Below are positions 1 through 8,488 of a stretch of 64,000 nt of DNA, one piece after another. The DNA is from Aldehydirespirator sp965203575 (GTDB taxonomy: Bacteria > Actinomycetota > Acidimicrobiia > Acidimicrobiales > Aldehydirespiratoraceae). The number at the start of each line of letters is the position of its first letter. Positions within the stretch are counted from its first letter, which is position 1. Location of the stretch: contig OZ241894.1 of the NCBI GenBank assembly GCA_965203575.1, forward strand, positions 186,001 to 250,000, in the 5' to 3' direction. The notes under the pieces were generated by a model. It was not told where the DNA came from. It searched no databases and saw only the letters and a program-made list of their open reading frames with translations. The position numbers and the translations under genes were made by a program.

Positions 1-976
1 CGAAGCCCGCGTGATACGGGTGGCGTTCGCCGGCGTAGACGGTGGTGTAGCCCCGGTCGCCCTCGATGATGTTGAACAGCCGCATCTGGTTCATGGTCTC
101 GAAGTTCCAGCTGAGCGCGCCGTCGGTGCCGTGGATGTCGAAGGCCATCTGGCTCTGCGGCCCCACCATCGTCCGGCTCACCTCGAAGGTGCCGCGGCTG
201 CCGTTGGCGAACACGGCCATCGCCCCGAAGTAGTCCTCGTTGGTGACCACCCCGACAGGGTCGCCCGGTCTGCCCCGGTCGTAGTGGGTGCCCGACGCGG
301 ACGGCAGGGGTCGCTCCTTGATGAACGTCTCGCCGGTGCCCACCACCCGCAGGATCGGGCCGTTGAGCATCATGGCCAGGTCGATGGCGTGGCTGAGGAT
401 GTCGGTGGAGACGCCGTGCCCGGCCTGGTCGATCAGGAAGCGCCAGCTGAGCAGGCCGAGCGGATCGGCGCCGTACATGGAGAAGAAGCGGCCCCGGTAG
501 TTGGTGATCTGGCCCAGCTCGCCCGCCTCAATCAGGTTGCGGGCGTGCTGCACCAGCGGCACGAACCGGTAGTTGTAGCCGACCCCGGTGATGATTCCCG
601 CGTCACGGCAGGCCTTCTCGGCCCGGGCCGTCTGGATGGGAGTGCCCCCGACCGGCTTCTCGCAGAACACGTGCCTGCCCGACGCGGCGGCCACCTCGAC
701 CAGCTCGCAGTGCACCATGTTGGGCGCGCAGATCACGACCACGTCCACGTCCGGGTGGTCGACCGCCACCCGCCAGTCCTCGGTGACCTCGCGGAAGCCG
801 AAGTCCCTCACGGCGACGGCCCGCCGCTCTGCCAGCGTGTCGGCGCACACCGTCAGCTCGGCGCGGTATTCGAGGCTGTCGAAGATCAACGGCAGGCGTG
901 CGTAGGACCGGGCGTGGGCCTGGCCCATCCAGCCGAAGCCGATCACGGCGATCCCGATGCGGCGCGGGGTGCTCAT
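1..976 (-). CDS. Gfo/Idh/MocA family NAD(P)-dependent dehydrogenase (C-terminus outside window)
   Basis: This is a cytoplasmic oxidoreductase that would oxidise or reduce a hydroxyl group of a sugar or cyclitol. Translating the minus strand from the ATG at 974-976 gives about 325 residues before the window edge. The N-terminal Rossmann motif GFGWMG is at residues 13-18 and the family's EKP motif, whose lysine is catalytic, is at 106-108. Both fit the IolG/inositol 2-dehydrogenase superfamily. The start codon overlaps the stop of the upstream hydroxyacid dehydrogenase gene (ATGA), so it is the last visible gene of the carbohydrate operon headed by the IolE-like gene. Operon context suggests an inositol or related sugar-acid substrate, but the family is broad and the exact substrate cannot be read from the sequence. 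The 3' end lies beyond position 1. Confidence 0.9.
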   Translation of the reverse strand, partial: MSTPRRIGIAVIGFGWMGQAHARSYARLPLIFDSLEYRAELTVCADTLAERRAVAVRDFGFREVTEDWRVAVDHPDVDVVVICAPNMVHCELVEVAAASGRHVFCEKPVGGTPIQTARAEKACRDAGIITGVGYNYRFVPLVQHARNLIEAGELGQITNYRGRFFSMYGADPLGLLSWRFLIDQAGHGVSTDILSHAIDLAMMLNGPILRVVGTGETFIKERPLPSASGTHYDRGRPGDPVGVVTNEDYFGAMAVFANGSRGTFEVSRTMVGPQSQMAFDIHGTDGALSWNFETMNQMRLFNIIEGDRGYTTVYAGERHPYHAGF

Positions 977-1929
977 GAGGCCCTCCGGCGGTCGACGGCG
1001 GGATCGGCCGCGGCCGGATCGAGCAGGTGCTCGGGACTCCCACCACGCAGCCACTGGGCCGCCTGGCCCAGCGCCTGGTCGAGAAGCCTGACCATTCCCG
1101 CAGTGGTCGACGACGCGACGTGCGGGGTGACGATCACATCGTCGCGCCCGAGCAGCGGATGGCCCGCCGGCAGCGGCTCGGGCTCGGTCACATCGAGACC
1201 GGCCCCGGAGATGCGGCCCGACTCCAGCCCGGCAAGCAGCGCGTCGTGGTCGATCAGCGCTCCCCGGGCACAGTTGATGATGATGACCCCCGGCTTCATG
1301 GACGCGACGGCGCGGGCGTCGACGATGTGGCGGGTGGCCGCGGTTGCGGGCGCGTGCAGCGACACCGCGTCGCTGTCGCGCCACAAGCCGTCGAGGTCCA
1401 CCGGCTCGCCGGTGTCCGCCACGCGGGCGGGATCCAGATGCGGGTCGTGGACCAGCACCCTCATGCCGAGCGCGGCCCCGTAGCGCCCCACGCGGCTGCC
1501 GATGCGCCCGCAACCCAGCAGCCCCAGAGTCCGGCCGTGAAGCTCCAGGGCGCGATGGTTGACCCGGTAGTCGCCCAGACCGGCCGCGAGCCCGCGCTCG
1601 GCGGGCTTCACGCGCTTGGACACGGCCAGCAGCAGCGCCAGGGCGTGCTCGGCGGTGGACACGGTGGGAGCGTCGGGCGCGTTGCACGCGGCCACCCCGG
1701 CCGCGGCGCACTCGGCGACCGCCACATTGTCGTAGCCGATGCCGGCGCGGGCCACCACCTTCAAACGGGGCAGGCGGCGGCAAGCGTCGGAGTCCCAGGA
1801 CTTCTCCGCCCCGACCACGGCACCGTCGGCGGTGGCGAGGTCGTCGGTCAGCTCGACGTCGCCGGGGACGGAGACCTCGGGCGGCGGCCGGCGGTCGATC
1901 CATATGCGCCACCGCGCCGGGCCGCTCAT
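973..1929 (-). CDS. D-2-hydroxyacid dehydrogenase (SerA-like)
   Basis: A 318-residue NAD-dependent D-isomer-specific 2-hydroxyacid dehydrogenase. The nucleotide-binding motif GLLGCGRIG is at residues 136-144. The C-terminal half contains the family's catalytic Arg (in NCARGAL), Glu (in DVTEPEPLP) and His (in TPHVAS). The start chosen is the ATG at 1927-1929, which overlaps the iolC-like stop as ATGA; a longer upstream frame exists but overlaps that gene deeply. The length is near 320, as in glyoxylate/hydroxypyruvate reductase-like members, without the ACT domain of true SerA. Within a sugar operon it may reduce a keto-acid intermediate; serine biosynthesis is less likely. The substrate is unknown. 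Confidence 0.9.
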   Translation of the reverse strand: MSGPARWRIWIDRRPPPEVSVPGDVELTDDLATADGAVVGAEKSWDSDACRRLPRLKVVARAGIGYDNVAVAECAAAGVAACNAPDAPTVSTAEHALALLLAVSKRVKPAERGLAAGLGDYRVNHRALELHGRTLGLLGCGRIGSRVGRYGAALGMRVLVHDPHLDPARVADTGEPVDLDGLWRDSDAVSLHAPATAATRHIVDARAVASMKPGVIIINCARGALIDHDALLAGLESGRISGAGLDVTEPEPLPAGHPLLGRDDVIVTPHVASSTTAGMVRLLDQALGQAAQWLRGGSPEHLLDPAAADPAVDRRRAS

Positions 1930-2891
1930 GCCGCCTCGGCCTCGGAGGGATCCCCGCCGGCGAGCACGGCATCGATCTCGGCCACCGTCGGCATGGCGTC
2001 GGCGCATGTCAACCGGCCGGCCACGATCGCGCCGGCGGCATTGGCCCTGGTGACCATCTCGACAGGGTCGAGGCCGGCCAGCAACCCGTCGGCCAGCGCA
2101 CCGCCGAAGGCGTCGCCCGCGCCGAGCCCGCAAACCACCTCGACCGGCACCGGCTGAACGTTGGACCTGCCCTCCGGCGTGGCCACCAGCACGCCGTCGG
2201 CCCCCATCTTCACCACCGCCAGCGACACGCCCCGATCAAGCAGCCGGTCGGCAGCCAGGTCGGGATCGGCGACCCCCACCGCGATCTCGCACTCGGTGCG
2301 GTTGCCCACCGCCACGGTGGCGTGGTCGACGGCAGCCCCGATGTGCTCGGCCGCCGCAGCCGGCGACGACCAGAAGCTGGGCCGGTAGTCCAGGTCGAGC
2401 ACGGTGTGCTCGGCCCGGCCGCGCCTCTCGAGCATGGTCCGGATCGCGGCGCGCGACGGCTCCTGCGCGAAGCGCGAGCCGGTCACCCACAGCACCGGCA
2501 CTGCGTAGGCCTCCTCGGGGATGTCCTCGATGGTGAGGTTCATGTCGGGGCCGCGCGGCTCCCGGTAGAACAGCAGGGGCGGGTCGGTCGGCGGGTCCAG
2601 CGCGCAGAAGGCCAGCGCGGTGCGCAGCTGCGGGTCCACCGCCACGTAGTCGTTGACCACCCCGAACCGCTCGGCCAGGGCGGTGCGGATGTACTCGCCG
2701 AACCCGTCGTCGCCGACCCGGGTGACCACGGCCGCCCGCCGGCCCAGCCGGGCCGCGGCCACAGCCACGTTGGTGGGCGATCCGCCGATCGACTTGGCGA
2801 ACGACGACACCCCGCTCAGGGGCACCCCGCTCTGCTGCGGGTAGAGGTCGACGCTGACGCGGCCGACGGTGAGCAGCTCAAGTCCGGTCAT
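1926..2891 (-). CDS. iolC: PfkB-family carbohydrate kinase, IolC-like (5-dehydro-2-deoxygluconokinase)
   Basis: A 321-residue ribokinase-fold sugar kinase. The N-terminal PfkB signature GGSPTN is at residues 36-41. The C-terminal GAGDAF motif with the catalytic Asp is at 257-262. The internal motif LDLDYRPSFW is characteristic of IolC, which phosphorylates 2-deoxy-5-keto-gluconate in myo-inositol breakdown. The ATG start lies 70 bp downstream of the ABC ATPase stop, and the stop overlaps the next gene as ATGA. The neighbouring ABC importer, IolE-like dehydratase and Gfo/Idh dehydrogenase support an inositol-type pathway. IolB, IolD, IolJ and IolA are not in this window, so they may lie to the left or elsewhere. 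2-keto-3-deoxygluconate kinase is the main alternative. Confidence 0.82.
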   Translation of the reverse strand: MTGLELLTVGRVSVDLYPQQSGVPLSGVSSFAKSIGGSPTNVAVAAARLGRRAAVVTRVGDDGFGEYIRTALAERFGVVNDYVAVDPQLRTALAFCALDPPTDPPLLFYREPRGPDMNLTIEDIPEEAYAVPVLWVTGSRFAQEPSRAAIRTMLERRGRAEHTVLDLDYRPSFWSSPAAAAEHIGAAVDHATVAVGNRTECEIAVGVADPDLAADRLLDRGVSLAVVKMGADGVLVATPEGRSNVQPVPVEVVCGLGAGDAFGGALADGLLAGLDPVEMVTRANAAGAIVAGRLTCADAMPTVAEIDAVLAGGDPSEAEAA

Positions 2892-2961
2892 CCGTGTCGG
2901 GGGGAGGAGCTGGAAGCCGCCGTCGAGTCGACGACGGCCGACGAGCGGAAGAGAATCACCC

Positions 2962-3747
2962 TCAGTCGGTGCCAGCCTGGGCCAGTTCGTGCTGGAGCTC
3001 CTCGAGCTCGGCGCCGCCGGCCATCAACTGGGTCAGCTCTCCCTGCGACAGCTCCTCCTTGGCCCAGTTGCCCAGCGCACGACCCCGCTTGAGGATCACG
3101 AAGCGATCGCCTACCGGATAGGCGTGATGGGGGTTGTGGGTGATGAAGATCACTGCCAGCCCCTGATCGCGCGCCTCCACTATGCGGCGCAGCACCACAC
3201 CCGACTGCTTCACGCCCAGCGCGGACGTGGGCTCGTCGAGTATCAGCACCCGAGCGCCGAAATAGCTGGCCCTGGCGATGGCCACCGACTGGCGCTCGCC
3301 ACCGGACAGAGTGCCCACGCTCTGCTCGGTGTCGCGGATGTCGATGCCCATCTTGGCCATCTCCTCCTTGGCGATCATCTTGGCCTTGTCGATGTCGATC
3401 TGGCGAAACGGCCAAACGCCCTTCCTCGGCTCCTGGCCGAGGAAGAAGTTCCGCCACACCGACATCAACGGCACCATGGCCAGGTCCTGGTACACGGTGG
3501 CGATGCCCGCCGCGAGGGCCTCGCGGGGAGAGGCGAACCTGACCTCGGCGCCCTCGAGCAGAAGCTCACCCTCGTCGTGCTGGTGCACGCCGGCCAGGAT
3601 CTTGATGAAGGTGGACTTGCCCGCGCCGTTGTCGCCGAGGATGCACGTCACCTCCCCGGGGTTGACCGTGGTGGTCACTCCGGTGAGGGCGATGATGTTG
3701 CCGTAGAACTTCGAGAGGTTCTTCATCTCGAGGAATTCGGTGCTCAT
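2962..3747 (-). CDS. Sugar ABC transporter ATP-binding protein
   Basis: A 261-residue single-domain ATPase that would power sugar import from the cytoplasmic face of the membrane. Walker A GDNGAGKS is at residues 38-45, the LSGGE signature at 147-151, Walker B VLILDE at 167-172, and an H-loop ITHN follows. The single-domain architecture resembles FrcA and XylG-type halves rather than the fused double ATPases of RbsA. The ATG overlaps the permease stop (ATGA), so the two are translationally coupled. It partners with the permease and lipoprotein encoded immediately upstream. The C-terminal tail is short and Glu-rich. Confidence 0.95.
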   Translation of the reverse strand: MSTEFLEMKNLSKFYGNIIALTGVTTTVNPGEVTCILGDNGAGKSTFIKILAGVHQHDEGELLLEGAEVRFASPREALAAGIATVYQDLAMVPLMSVWRNFFLGQEPRKGVWPFRQIDIDKAKMIAKEEMAKMGIDIRDTEQSVGTLSGGERQSVAIARASYFGARVLILDEPTSALGVKQSGVVLRRIVEARDQGLAVIFITHNPHHAYPVGDRFVILKRGRALGNWAKEELSQGELTQLMAGGAELEELQHELAQAGTD

Positions 3748-6134
3748 GGCTGGTCCTCCTTCGATTCAGAGGTGGGTTCCTTGGGCACGACGATGGTGAT
3801 CTCCGCTTGGTCGGGTTTCGCCTTCTCCGTTCTGACCGGTGCCTTCTCGGCGCGGCCGCGGATGTAGTTGTTCACAATCACAGCCACCAGCAGCAGCGCT
3901 CCCAGCACCAGGAACTGCCAGTTGCTGTTCCACAGCGCGAAGCCGATCCCCTGGCTGATCATGCCCCAGATGATCGCACCGATGGCCGCGCCCAACGCCG
4001 AGCCGTACCCGCCGGTCAGCAGGTTGCCGCCGACCACGGCCACGATGATGTAACGGAACTCGTCGCCGTTGCCCACGTCGGCCTGCACCGACAGCTGGCG
4101 GAAGGCGATCAGCATCCCGGCCAGCCACGCCGAGCCCGACACGAGCATGAACAGCGTGGTCTTGGCCCGCGCGGCCGGGACGCCCACCGAGCGAGCCGCC
4201 TCCTTGTTGCCACCCACCGCGAATATCCAGTTGCCGAACTGGGTCTTGGCCAGCACCCAGGTGCCCGCGGCCGCGTAGAGCAGCAGGAACAGCACCTGGA
4301 CCCGGAAGCTGGTCCGGGCGTTGGTGGCCAAGGCTTCGTCTGTGGTGATGAACAGCAGCCGGGCGATGAAGCTCAGCGCCACAAGCCCGGCACCGACGAC
4401 CACTACGGCGCGGCCCGTGCCCTCGTCGGAGGTGAACAGCAGCTTGTAGAGGGCGCCCGCGGCGTACACAGCGAAGGCGACCAGGGCTCCCTTGGTGATT
4501 CCGATGACGACGCTGTAGATGATCCCGTCGCCGTCGATCAGTTCGAGGACGGCGAACACGACCACGCCCGCCAGGCCGGCGATGGCGCCCACCCGGGCCC
4601 ACGGTCCAAGGTCGGCCGGAGCCACTGACGTGTGGCGCCTCTGGCACAGGTGGCTGGCCAGGGCGGCCACGGCCACCAGCAGCGCGATCAGCAGCAGGAC
4701 GACGAACAGCTCGACCCGCAGCTTGCGGGATGTGGACTCCGCCTGGATGAAGAAGGCCAGCACCACAACGGCCACAGCCGACAGCAGTGAGACTGCCAAC
4801 GGCATCCGGGACCGGCCGGCCGCAGACGCCAGCAGCAGGACGCCGACTCCGGCGAGACCGCCGAAGAGCAGCACCCGGGCCCCCTGGCCGGTGACCAGGA
4901 AGCTGACGGTCGGAATGAACATGATGACTGCGCCGATCAGCGGGTAGGTCATCCGGATCCGGCCCATGGCCGCGAGCACGGCCAGCACGCCGGCAACGGC
5001 TATGCCGATGGCGAAGACGGTCCGCCCGGCCGCACCCGGCAGGAATCCGAGCCGGTCGGTGTTCTCCGCGTCCATCAGCAGCGCGACCAGCACACCAAGC
5101 ACTATCCCGACCACGCCTGCGGCAAGGCGATACATCAGCCCGGGCGAGTCGGCGGATCCGGCTCCGCTGCGATCGGCGGGCTCGTAGCGGGCTACGCACC
5201 ATCCCGACACTCCGGCCAGGATGCCGGCTGCGACCAGCACGCCGCCGATCCACTCGGAGGCGGAGCCTCCCTGGGTGAGCAGGTACGCGAACCCCGCGAC
5301 GGCCACGGCCACACCGGCCGCCGAGAAGACGATGCCCGGCATCTTGTAGGCGCTGCGGCGCCGGTAGGTGAGCTCCAGCACACCCAGCAGCAGGGCCGCT
5401 CCACCGATGATGAGCAACCCGGCCCAGGCCCAGTCGCGACCGTCCCAGAGGTGGCCGGTTCCCGGGACGATGTCGAGTATCGCCTGGCCGCTCTCGTCGA
5501 TCTCTCCGGATTCGACCTTCTGGGGGTTGAGCACCCACTCGGCGCCGAAGATGCTGCTCCAGAAGTCGAAGCCGCCGGCGTCCTTGAGCTGGCCGCCGTC
5601 GCCCACGATCACCTTGTCGGTGAAGAGCTTGGCGAAGCCGAGCTTGCCGCCCCACAGGATGAAGAACGTGCCCAGGGTGACGATGAAGCTGGGCAGCGAC
5701 GTCCTGTCCACCACGGTGCCGTTGAACCATCCGATGGACAGCGCCAGAGCCAGGGTCAGCGGCACGGCCATGAACAGGTTCAGACCGGCCCCGCCCGAGC
5801 CGGGGTCGATGCTCAGAAGCACCACCACCATGGCTGTGGCGCCGGTCATGGCACCCGAGGAGAGATCGAACTCTCCCCCGATCATGAGCAGTGCCACCGG
5901 CACGGCCATGATGCCGAGGATGGCCGCGGTGTCCAGGAAGTTCGCTATGCCTCCGACGGTGCCGAACTGGCCGGCCACAAGCCAGAACATCACTCCCACG
6001 CCGACGAGCCCGAGCAGTGCCCCGATCTCCGGTCTCGTCAGGAGCGTCTGGATCGGCCCCCGGTGTGCGAGGCGCTCGTCGCCGGAGTCTTCGGCCGCGG
6101 TCTCCGCCGGTTTGTCGCTGGTCGTATCGGCCAT
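3744..6134 (-). CDS. Sugar ABC transporter permease with a large internal membrane insertion
   Basis: A 796-residue inner-membrane permease of the ribose/fructose type (BPD_transp_2 family, usually about 320-420 residues). Residues from about 45 to 200 match the family, including the GGEFDLS and LPSFIVTLGTFF-like segments. Matching sequence resumes near residue 605 and includes FGNWIFAVGGN at about 633-643 and a conserved C-terminal half. The roughly 400 residues between are hydrophobic, with about 12 additional candidate transmembrane segments and no recognised domain. I chose the ATG at 6132-6134 because a purine-rich Shine-Dalgarno-like AGGGGGA precedes it; a further in-frame ATG at 6179 lacks one. 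The reading frame is open throughout, so a frameshifted fusion is unlikely. A cytoplasmic acidic N-terminus and a charged C-terminal tail flank the membrane part. Confidence 0.9.
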   Translation of the reverse strand: MADTTSDKPAETAAEDSGDERLAHRGPIQTLLTRPEIGALLGLVGVGVMFWLVAGQFGTVGGIANFLDTAAILGIMAVPVALLMIGGEFDLSSGAMTGATAMVVVLLSIDPGSGGAGLNLFMAVPLTLALALSIGWFNGTVVDRTSLPSFIVTLGTFFILWGGKLGFAKLFTDKVIVGDGGQLKDAGGFDFWSSIFGAEWVLNPQKVESGEIDESGQAILDIVPGTGHLWDGRDWAWAGLLIIGGAALLLGVLELTYRRRSAYKMPGIVFSAAGVAVAVAGFAYLLTQGGSASEWIGGVLVAAGILAGVSGWCVARYEPADRSGAGSADSPGLMYRLAAGVVGIVLGVLVALLMDAENTDRLGFLPGAAGRTVFAIGIAVAGVLAVLAAMGRIRMTYPLIGAVIMFIPTVSFLVTGQGARVLLFGGLAGVGVLLLASAAGRSRMPLAVSLLSAVAVVVLAFFIQAESTSRKLRVELFVVLLLIALLVAVAALASHLCQRRHTSVAPADLGPWARVGAIAGLAGVVVFAVLELIDGDGIIYSVVIGITKGALVAFAVYAAGALYKLLFTSDEGTGRAVVVVGAGLVALSFIARLLFITTDEALATNARTSFRVQVLFLLLYAAAGTWVLAKTQFGNWIFAVGGNKEAARSVGVPAARAKTTLFMLVSGSAWLAGMLIAFRQLSVQADVGNGDEFRYIIVAVVGGNLLTGGYGSALGAAIGAIIWGMISQGIGFALWNSNWQFLVLGALLLVAVIVNNYIRGRAEKAPVRTEKAKPDQAEITIVVPKEPTSESKEDQP

Positions 6135-6234
6135 ATGTCCCCCTATCGCATTGGTTGTGGCGTTTGACGGCCGCTCCAAGGCCGAGCCGGCCGCATCATT
6201 CGAGATTGGAGATCCGGCTCCGAGACCGGCGTGC

Positions 6235-6296
6235 GGCGGCAGGCCTCGTGCCGCCGGAAGTTAGCAGGGGGCGGCCGGCCGCAGCCGGCCGCCCCC
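6235..6296 (-). terminator. Two consecutive hairpins between binding-protein and permease genes
   Basis: Two perfect inverted repeats lie in the 176-bp gap. The first has arms at 6235-6241 and 6249-6255 (7 bp). The second has arms at 6267-6279 and 6284-6296 (13 bp, 4-nt loop). Transcription runs on the minus strand, so the 13-bp hairpin forms first. No T tract follows it, so it may act as a partial terminator or mRNA-stabilising 3' end that raises binding-protein levels over permease levels. Confidence 0.6.
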
Positions 6297-6310
6297 TTGG
6301 GGGGTGTTCT

Positions 6311-7363
6311 CTACCGGGTGCCCTCAGCCACCAGAGCGGCTACCGCAGCTGCGTTGTCGGGCGTCACGAAGCCCGGCCCGGTGAGGATGGGCAGGCCGCC
6401 GCCCGCGGTGTTCTGGTTGGTCGCCTGGAGGTGCATCAGGATCACCGGCAGGTATCCCTGCAGGTACTGCTGCTGGTCGACCGTGAAGGCGATCTCCCCG
6501 GACTGGATCTTGTCGATCAGGTCGCTGGAGAGGTCGAATCCGCCGACGTGAATGGAGCGGCCCGCGTTCTCGGCCGCTTCCAGCGCCCTCAGTGGGACGT
6601 TCGGGCCCACGCCGAGCACGGCGTCGATGGACTCGTCGGCGATCAGCCGCGACGAGATCGTGGCGCGCTGCTCGTCGGGGTTGGCATCGAGACCGATGAA
6701 CTCGGACACGACCTCACCGCTGAAGGTGTCGGCCAGGCCGTCGCAGCGCTCCTCGAGGCCGACGTTGCCCTGCTCCTGGCGCCCGCACAGAACCTTGCTG
6801 GCACCCAGGGCGTTGAACCGCTCGCCCGCGCCCTGGCCGGCCACGAACTCGGTCTGCCCGATGTGGGTCACCGCGCCCAGAGACTTGTAGTGGTCCACGC
6901 CGGAGTTCAGCGTGTACAGCGGGATCCCCGCCGCCACGACCGACTCAGCCGCCGCACTGACGCCCGTCGGGTCGGCCAGCGAGATGGCGATGCCGTCGGA
7001 GCCGGCCGCGATGGCGGCCTCGATGTCCTGGGACTGCTTGAGGGCGTCGTTGTTGGAGCCCTGGTACACGACGTCGCAGCCGATGGCCGCAGCGGCGTCC
7101 CGGACGGCCTTCTCGACGACGGACCAGAATGTGCCGGCGTCGCCGTGGGTGATCACGTGATAGGTCTTGTCGCAGCCCTGGGTGTCCACGACGTCGTCGG
7201 TCGGGGCTGCGGTGGTGGCTGCGGCCTCGCCGTCGTCGTCGGCGGGAGCAGACGTCTCCGCCGGCGCGGCCGGCTCGGGCGCGTCATCGCCGTCGTCACC
7301 GCACGATGCGGCCACGAGCGTGATGGCGAGCACCACGGCAAGCAGCTTCAATAGTCTTGACAT
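6311..7363 (-). CDS. Sugar ABC transporter substrate-binding lipoprotein
   Basis: A 350-residue periplasmic-binding protein of the ribose/inositol type (Peripla_BP_4). A lipoprotein signal peptide ends at Cys21 in VAASC. It is followed by an Asp/Glu/Ala/Pro-rich linker of about 40 residues and then the two-lobed binding domain, which begins near the segment THGDAGTFW. Motifs typical of the family, such as SLADPTG and the hinge segment GGFDLS, are visible. It sits 6 bp after the IolE-like gene with a GGAGG Shine-Dalgarno sequence, and upstream of the permease across two hairpins. It would capture a sugar or cyclitol outside the membrane. The exact ligand is not determinable, but inositol fits the neighbouring genes. 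Confidence 0.93.
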   Translation of the reverse strand: MSRLLKLLAVVLAITLVAASCGDDGDDAPEPAAPAETSAPADDDGEAAATTAAPTDDVVDTQGCDKTYHVITHGDAGTFWSVVEKAVRDAAAAIGCDVVYQGSNNDALKQSQDIEAAIAAGSDGIAISLADPTGVSAAAESVVAAGIPLYTLNSGVDHYKSLGAVTHIGQTEFVAGQGAGERFNALGASKVLCGRQEQGNVGLEERCDGLADTFSGEVVSEFIGLDANPDEQRATISSRLIADESIDAVLGVGPNVPLRALEAAENAGRSIHVGGFDLSSDLIDKIQSGEIAFTVDQQQYLQGYLPVILMHLQATNQNTAGGGLPILTGPGFVTPDNAAAVAALVAEGTR

Positions 7364-7369
7364 TGTTGT

Positions 7370-8320
7370 TTATCCCTCCGGGAATCGGTGGTTGTTGTGC
7401 ATTGCTCCGCTGCCCGCGCGGGCGGGCACCAGACCTCGCAGGAAGTCGAGGCTCAGATCGGCGTTGCGCCTGAGCCAGGCCACCGCGGAGAGGTCTCCCT
7501 CCGCGATGGCGGCATCCTGCTCCAGGACGTACCAGAGGTTCCGTCCTGACTCTTCGAGACGAGCGACGATCTCGGTGATCGCCACCTCTCCTCGACCAAG
7601 CGGCGGGAACAAGCCGCGCTGCACAGCCTGCATGAGCGTCAACTCCCCCGCCGTCAAACGCGTCCCGAGGGCGGGATCCACATCCTTGAGGTGGACGAGC
7701 CCCACGCGGTGCGCGTAACGATCCAGCAGTTCCGATACGTCGGTCCCGCCCAGGGTGAGGTGGGCGGTGTCCAGAACGAGCGAGACCTCGGATCCCTCCA
7801 GGACCCGGGCGAGTTCGGCGTCGGTCTCGACCACCGAGCCGAAGTGCGAGTGGTAGACCTGCTTCAGACCGTGCGAGTCGACCAATGCGTCGACCTCGGC
7901 CAGAGCGCCGCACAACACAGCCCACTGGTGATCGGTGAGCGGCTGCTGGCGCCAGTGGTCCGGGTGACTCACGGCGCAGGTCACGAAGAATTTGCCTCCG
8001 GCGCCGCCGATGAGCTCGGCCCAGCGGTGCGCGGCAGCGCGGGTCTCGGCGGCGCGGTCCGGGTCGTGCAGAACCAGGGGCACGAACCCACCAAGCAGGC
8101 CCAGACCGTGGCGGTCGAGCGTAGAGCGCAACTCGGCCGGTTTGGTGGGGAGATAGCCGAAGGAGCCGAGTTCGGTGTGGGTGAAGCCCGCGGCCGCCAT
8201 CTCGGCCAGCACCCGGTCGACGGGAAGCTGGTATCCCCAGCCCGGCACCTCGCACACGCCCCAGCTGATCGGCGCGGTCGCGACCCGGTCGAGCAACGCG
8301 GTGTCTACAGCGACCGTCAT
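7370..8320 (-). CDS. IolE-like sugar-phosphate isomerase/dehydratase (TIM barrel)
   Basis: A 316-residue xylose-isomerase-like TIM-barrel protein resembling inosose dehydratase IolE, which converts scyllo-inosose in inositol catabolism. The N-terminus APISWGVCEVPGWG is a hallmark of IolE-type proteins. Candidate metal or active-site residues occur in LVLDTAHLTLGG, LVHLKDVD and YVLEQD. The ATG at 8318-8320 is chosen because it precedes the conserved N-terminal motif; an in-frame ATG upstream at 8419 would run through an operator palindrome. It is the first gene of the operon, 87 bp from the nearer palindrome. An IolH or IolI-like epimerase is the alternative. Confidence 0.82.
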   Translation of the reverse strand: MTVAVDTALLDRVATAPISWGVCEVPGWGYQLPVDRVLAEMAAAGFTHTELGSFGYLPTKPAELRSTLDRHGLGLLGGFVPLVLHDPDRAAETRAAAHRWAELIGGAGGKFFVTCAVSHPDHWRQQPLTDHQWAVLCGALAEVDALVDSHGLKQVYHSHFGSVVETDAELARVLEGSEVSLVLDTAHLTLGGTDVSELLDRYAHRVGLVHLKDVDPALGTRLTAGELTLMQAVQRGLFPPLGRGEVAITEIVARLEESGRNLWYVLEQDAAIAEGDLSAVAWLRRNADLSLDFLRGLVPARAGSGAMHNNHRFPEG

Positions 8321-8406
8321 GGGATGCCCGCGGCCAGCCCGCATGCTGTCTTGGACTTGGCGTCTCCCACCGGCATGTTCCGAGTAACCCCCCGCCACGC
8401 CTGGAT

Positions 8407-8440
8407 TGGAGCGCTCCATTTGGAATTGGAGCGCTCCAAT
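8407..8440. promoter_or_regulatory. Twin palindromic LacI-family operators
   Basis: Two perfect palindromes share the core TGGAGCGCTCCA. One spans 8407-8418 (12 bp) and the other spans 8425-8440 (16 bp, ATTGGAGCGCTCCAAT). Their centres are exactly 20 bp apart, about two helical turns. They lie between the divergent IolE-like operon and the lacI-type gene, directly upstream of the latter's candidate -10 box. The core has the central CG and symmetry typical of LacI-family sites, such as the CebR-type sites of streptomycetes. Control of both genes by the adjacent repressor is inferred. Confidence 0.85.
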
Positions 8441-8444
8441 GGTC

Positions 8445-8450
8445 TATCGT
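8445..8450 (+). promoter_or_regulatory. Candidate -10 box (TATCGT) upstream of the lacI-type gene
   Basis: TATCGT is followed 7 nt later by an ATG at 8458, the spacing expected for a leaderless transcript. The operator at 8425-8440 abuts it, so a bound repressor would block the polymerase. Confidence 0.5.
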
Positions 8451-8457
8451 GCCCCGC

Positions 8458-8487
8458 ATGACATGTCAAACCGAATGCCGGAATTGA
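8458..8487 (+). other. Candidate leaderless 9-codon mini-ORF before the lacI-type gene
   Basis: An ATG at 8458 opens the peptide MTCQTECRN and stops at 8485-8487, one base before the repressor ATG at 8489. The repressor has no clear Shine-Dalgarno sequence, so its translation may depend on re-initiation after this mini-ORF. It contains two Cys codons. Chance occurrence is possible. Confidence 0.35.
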
Positions 8488-8488
8488 C

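Noticed and set aside
3744..6179. Permease starting at the ATG at 6179 (811 residues).
   Set aside because: The ATG at 6134 has a strong purine-rich site AGGGGGA just upstream; the longer start has none and adds residues without family similarity.
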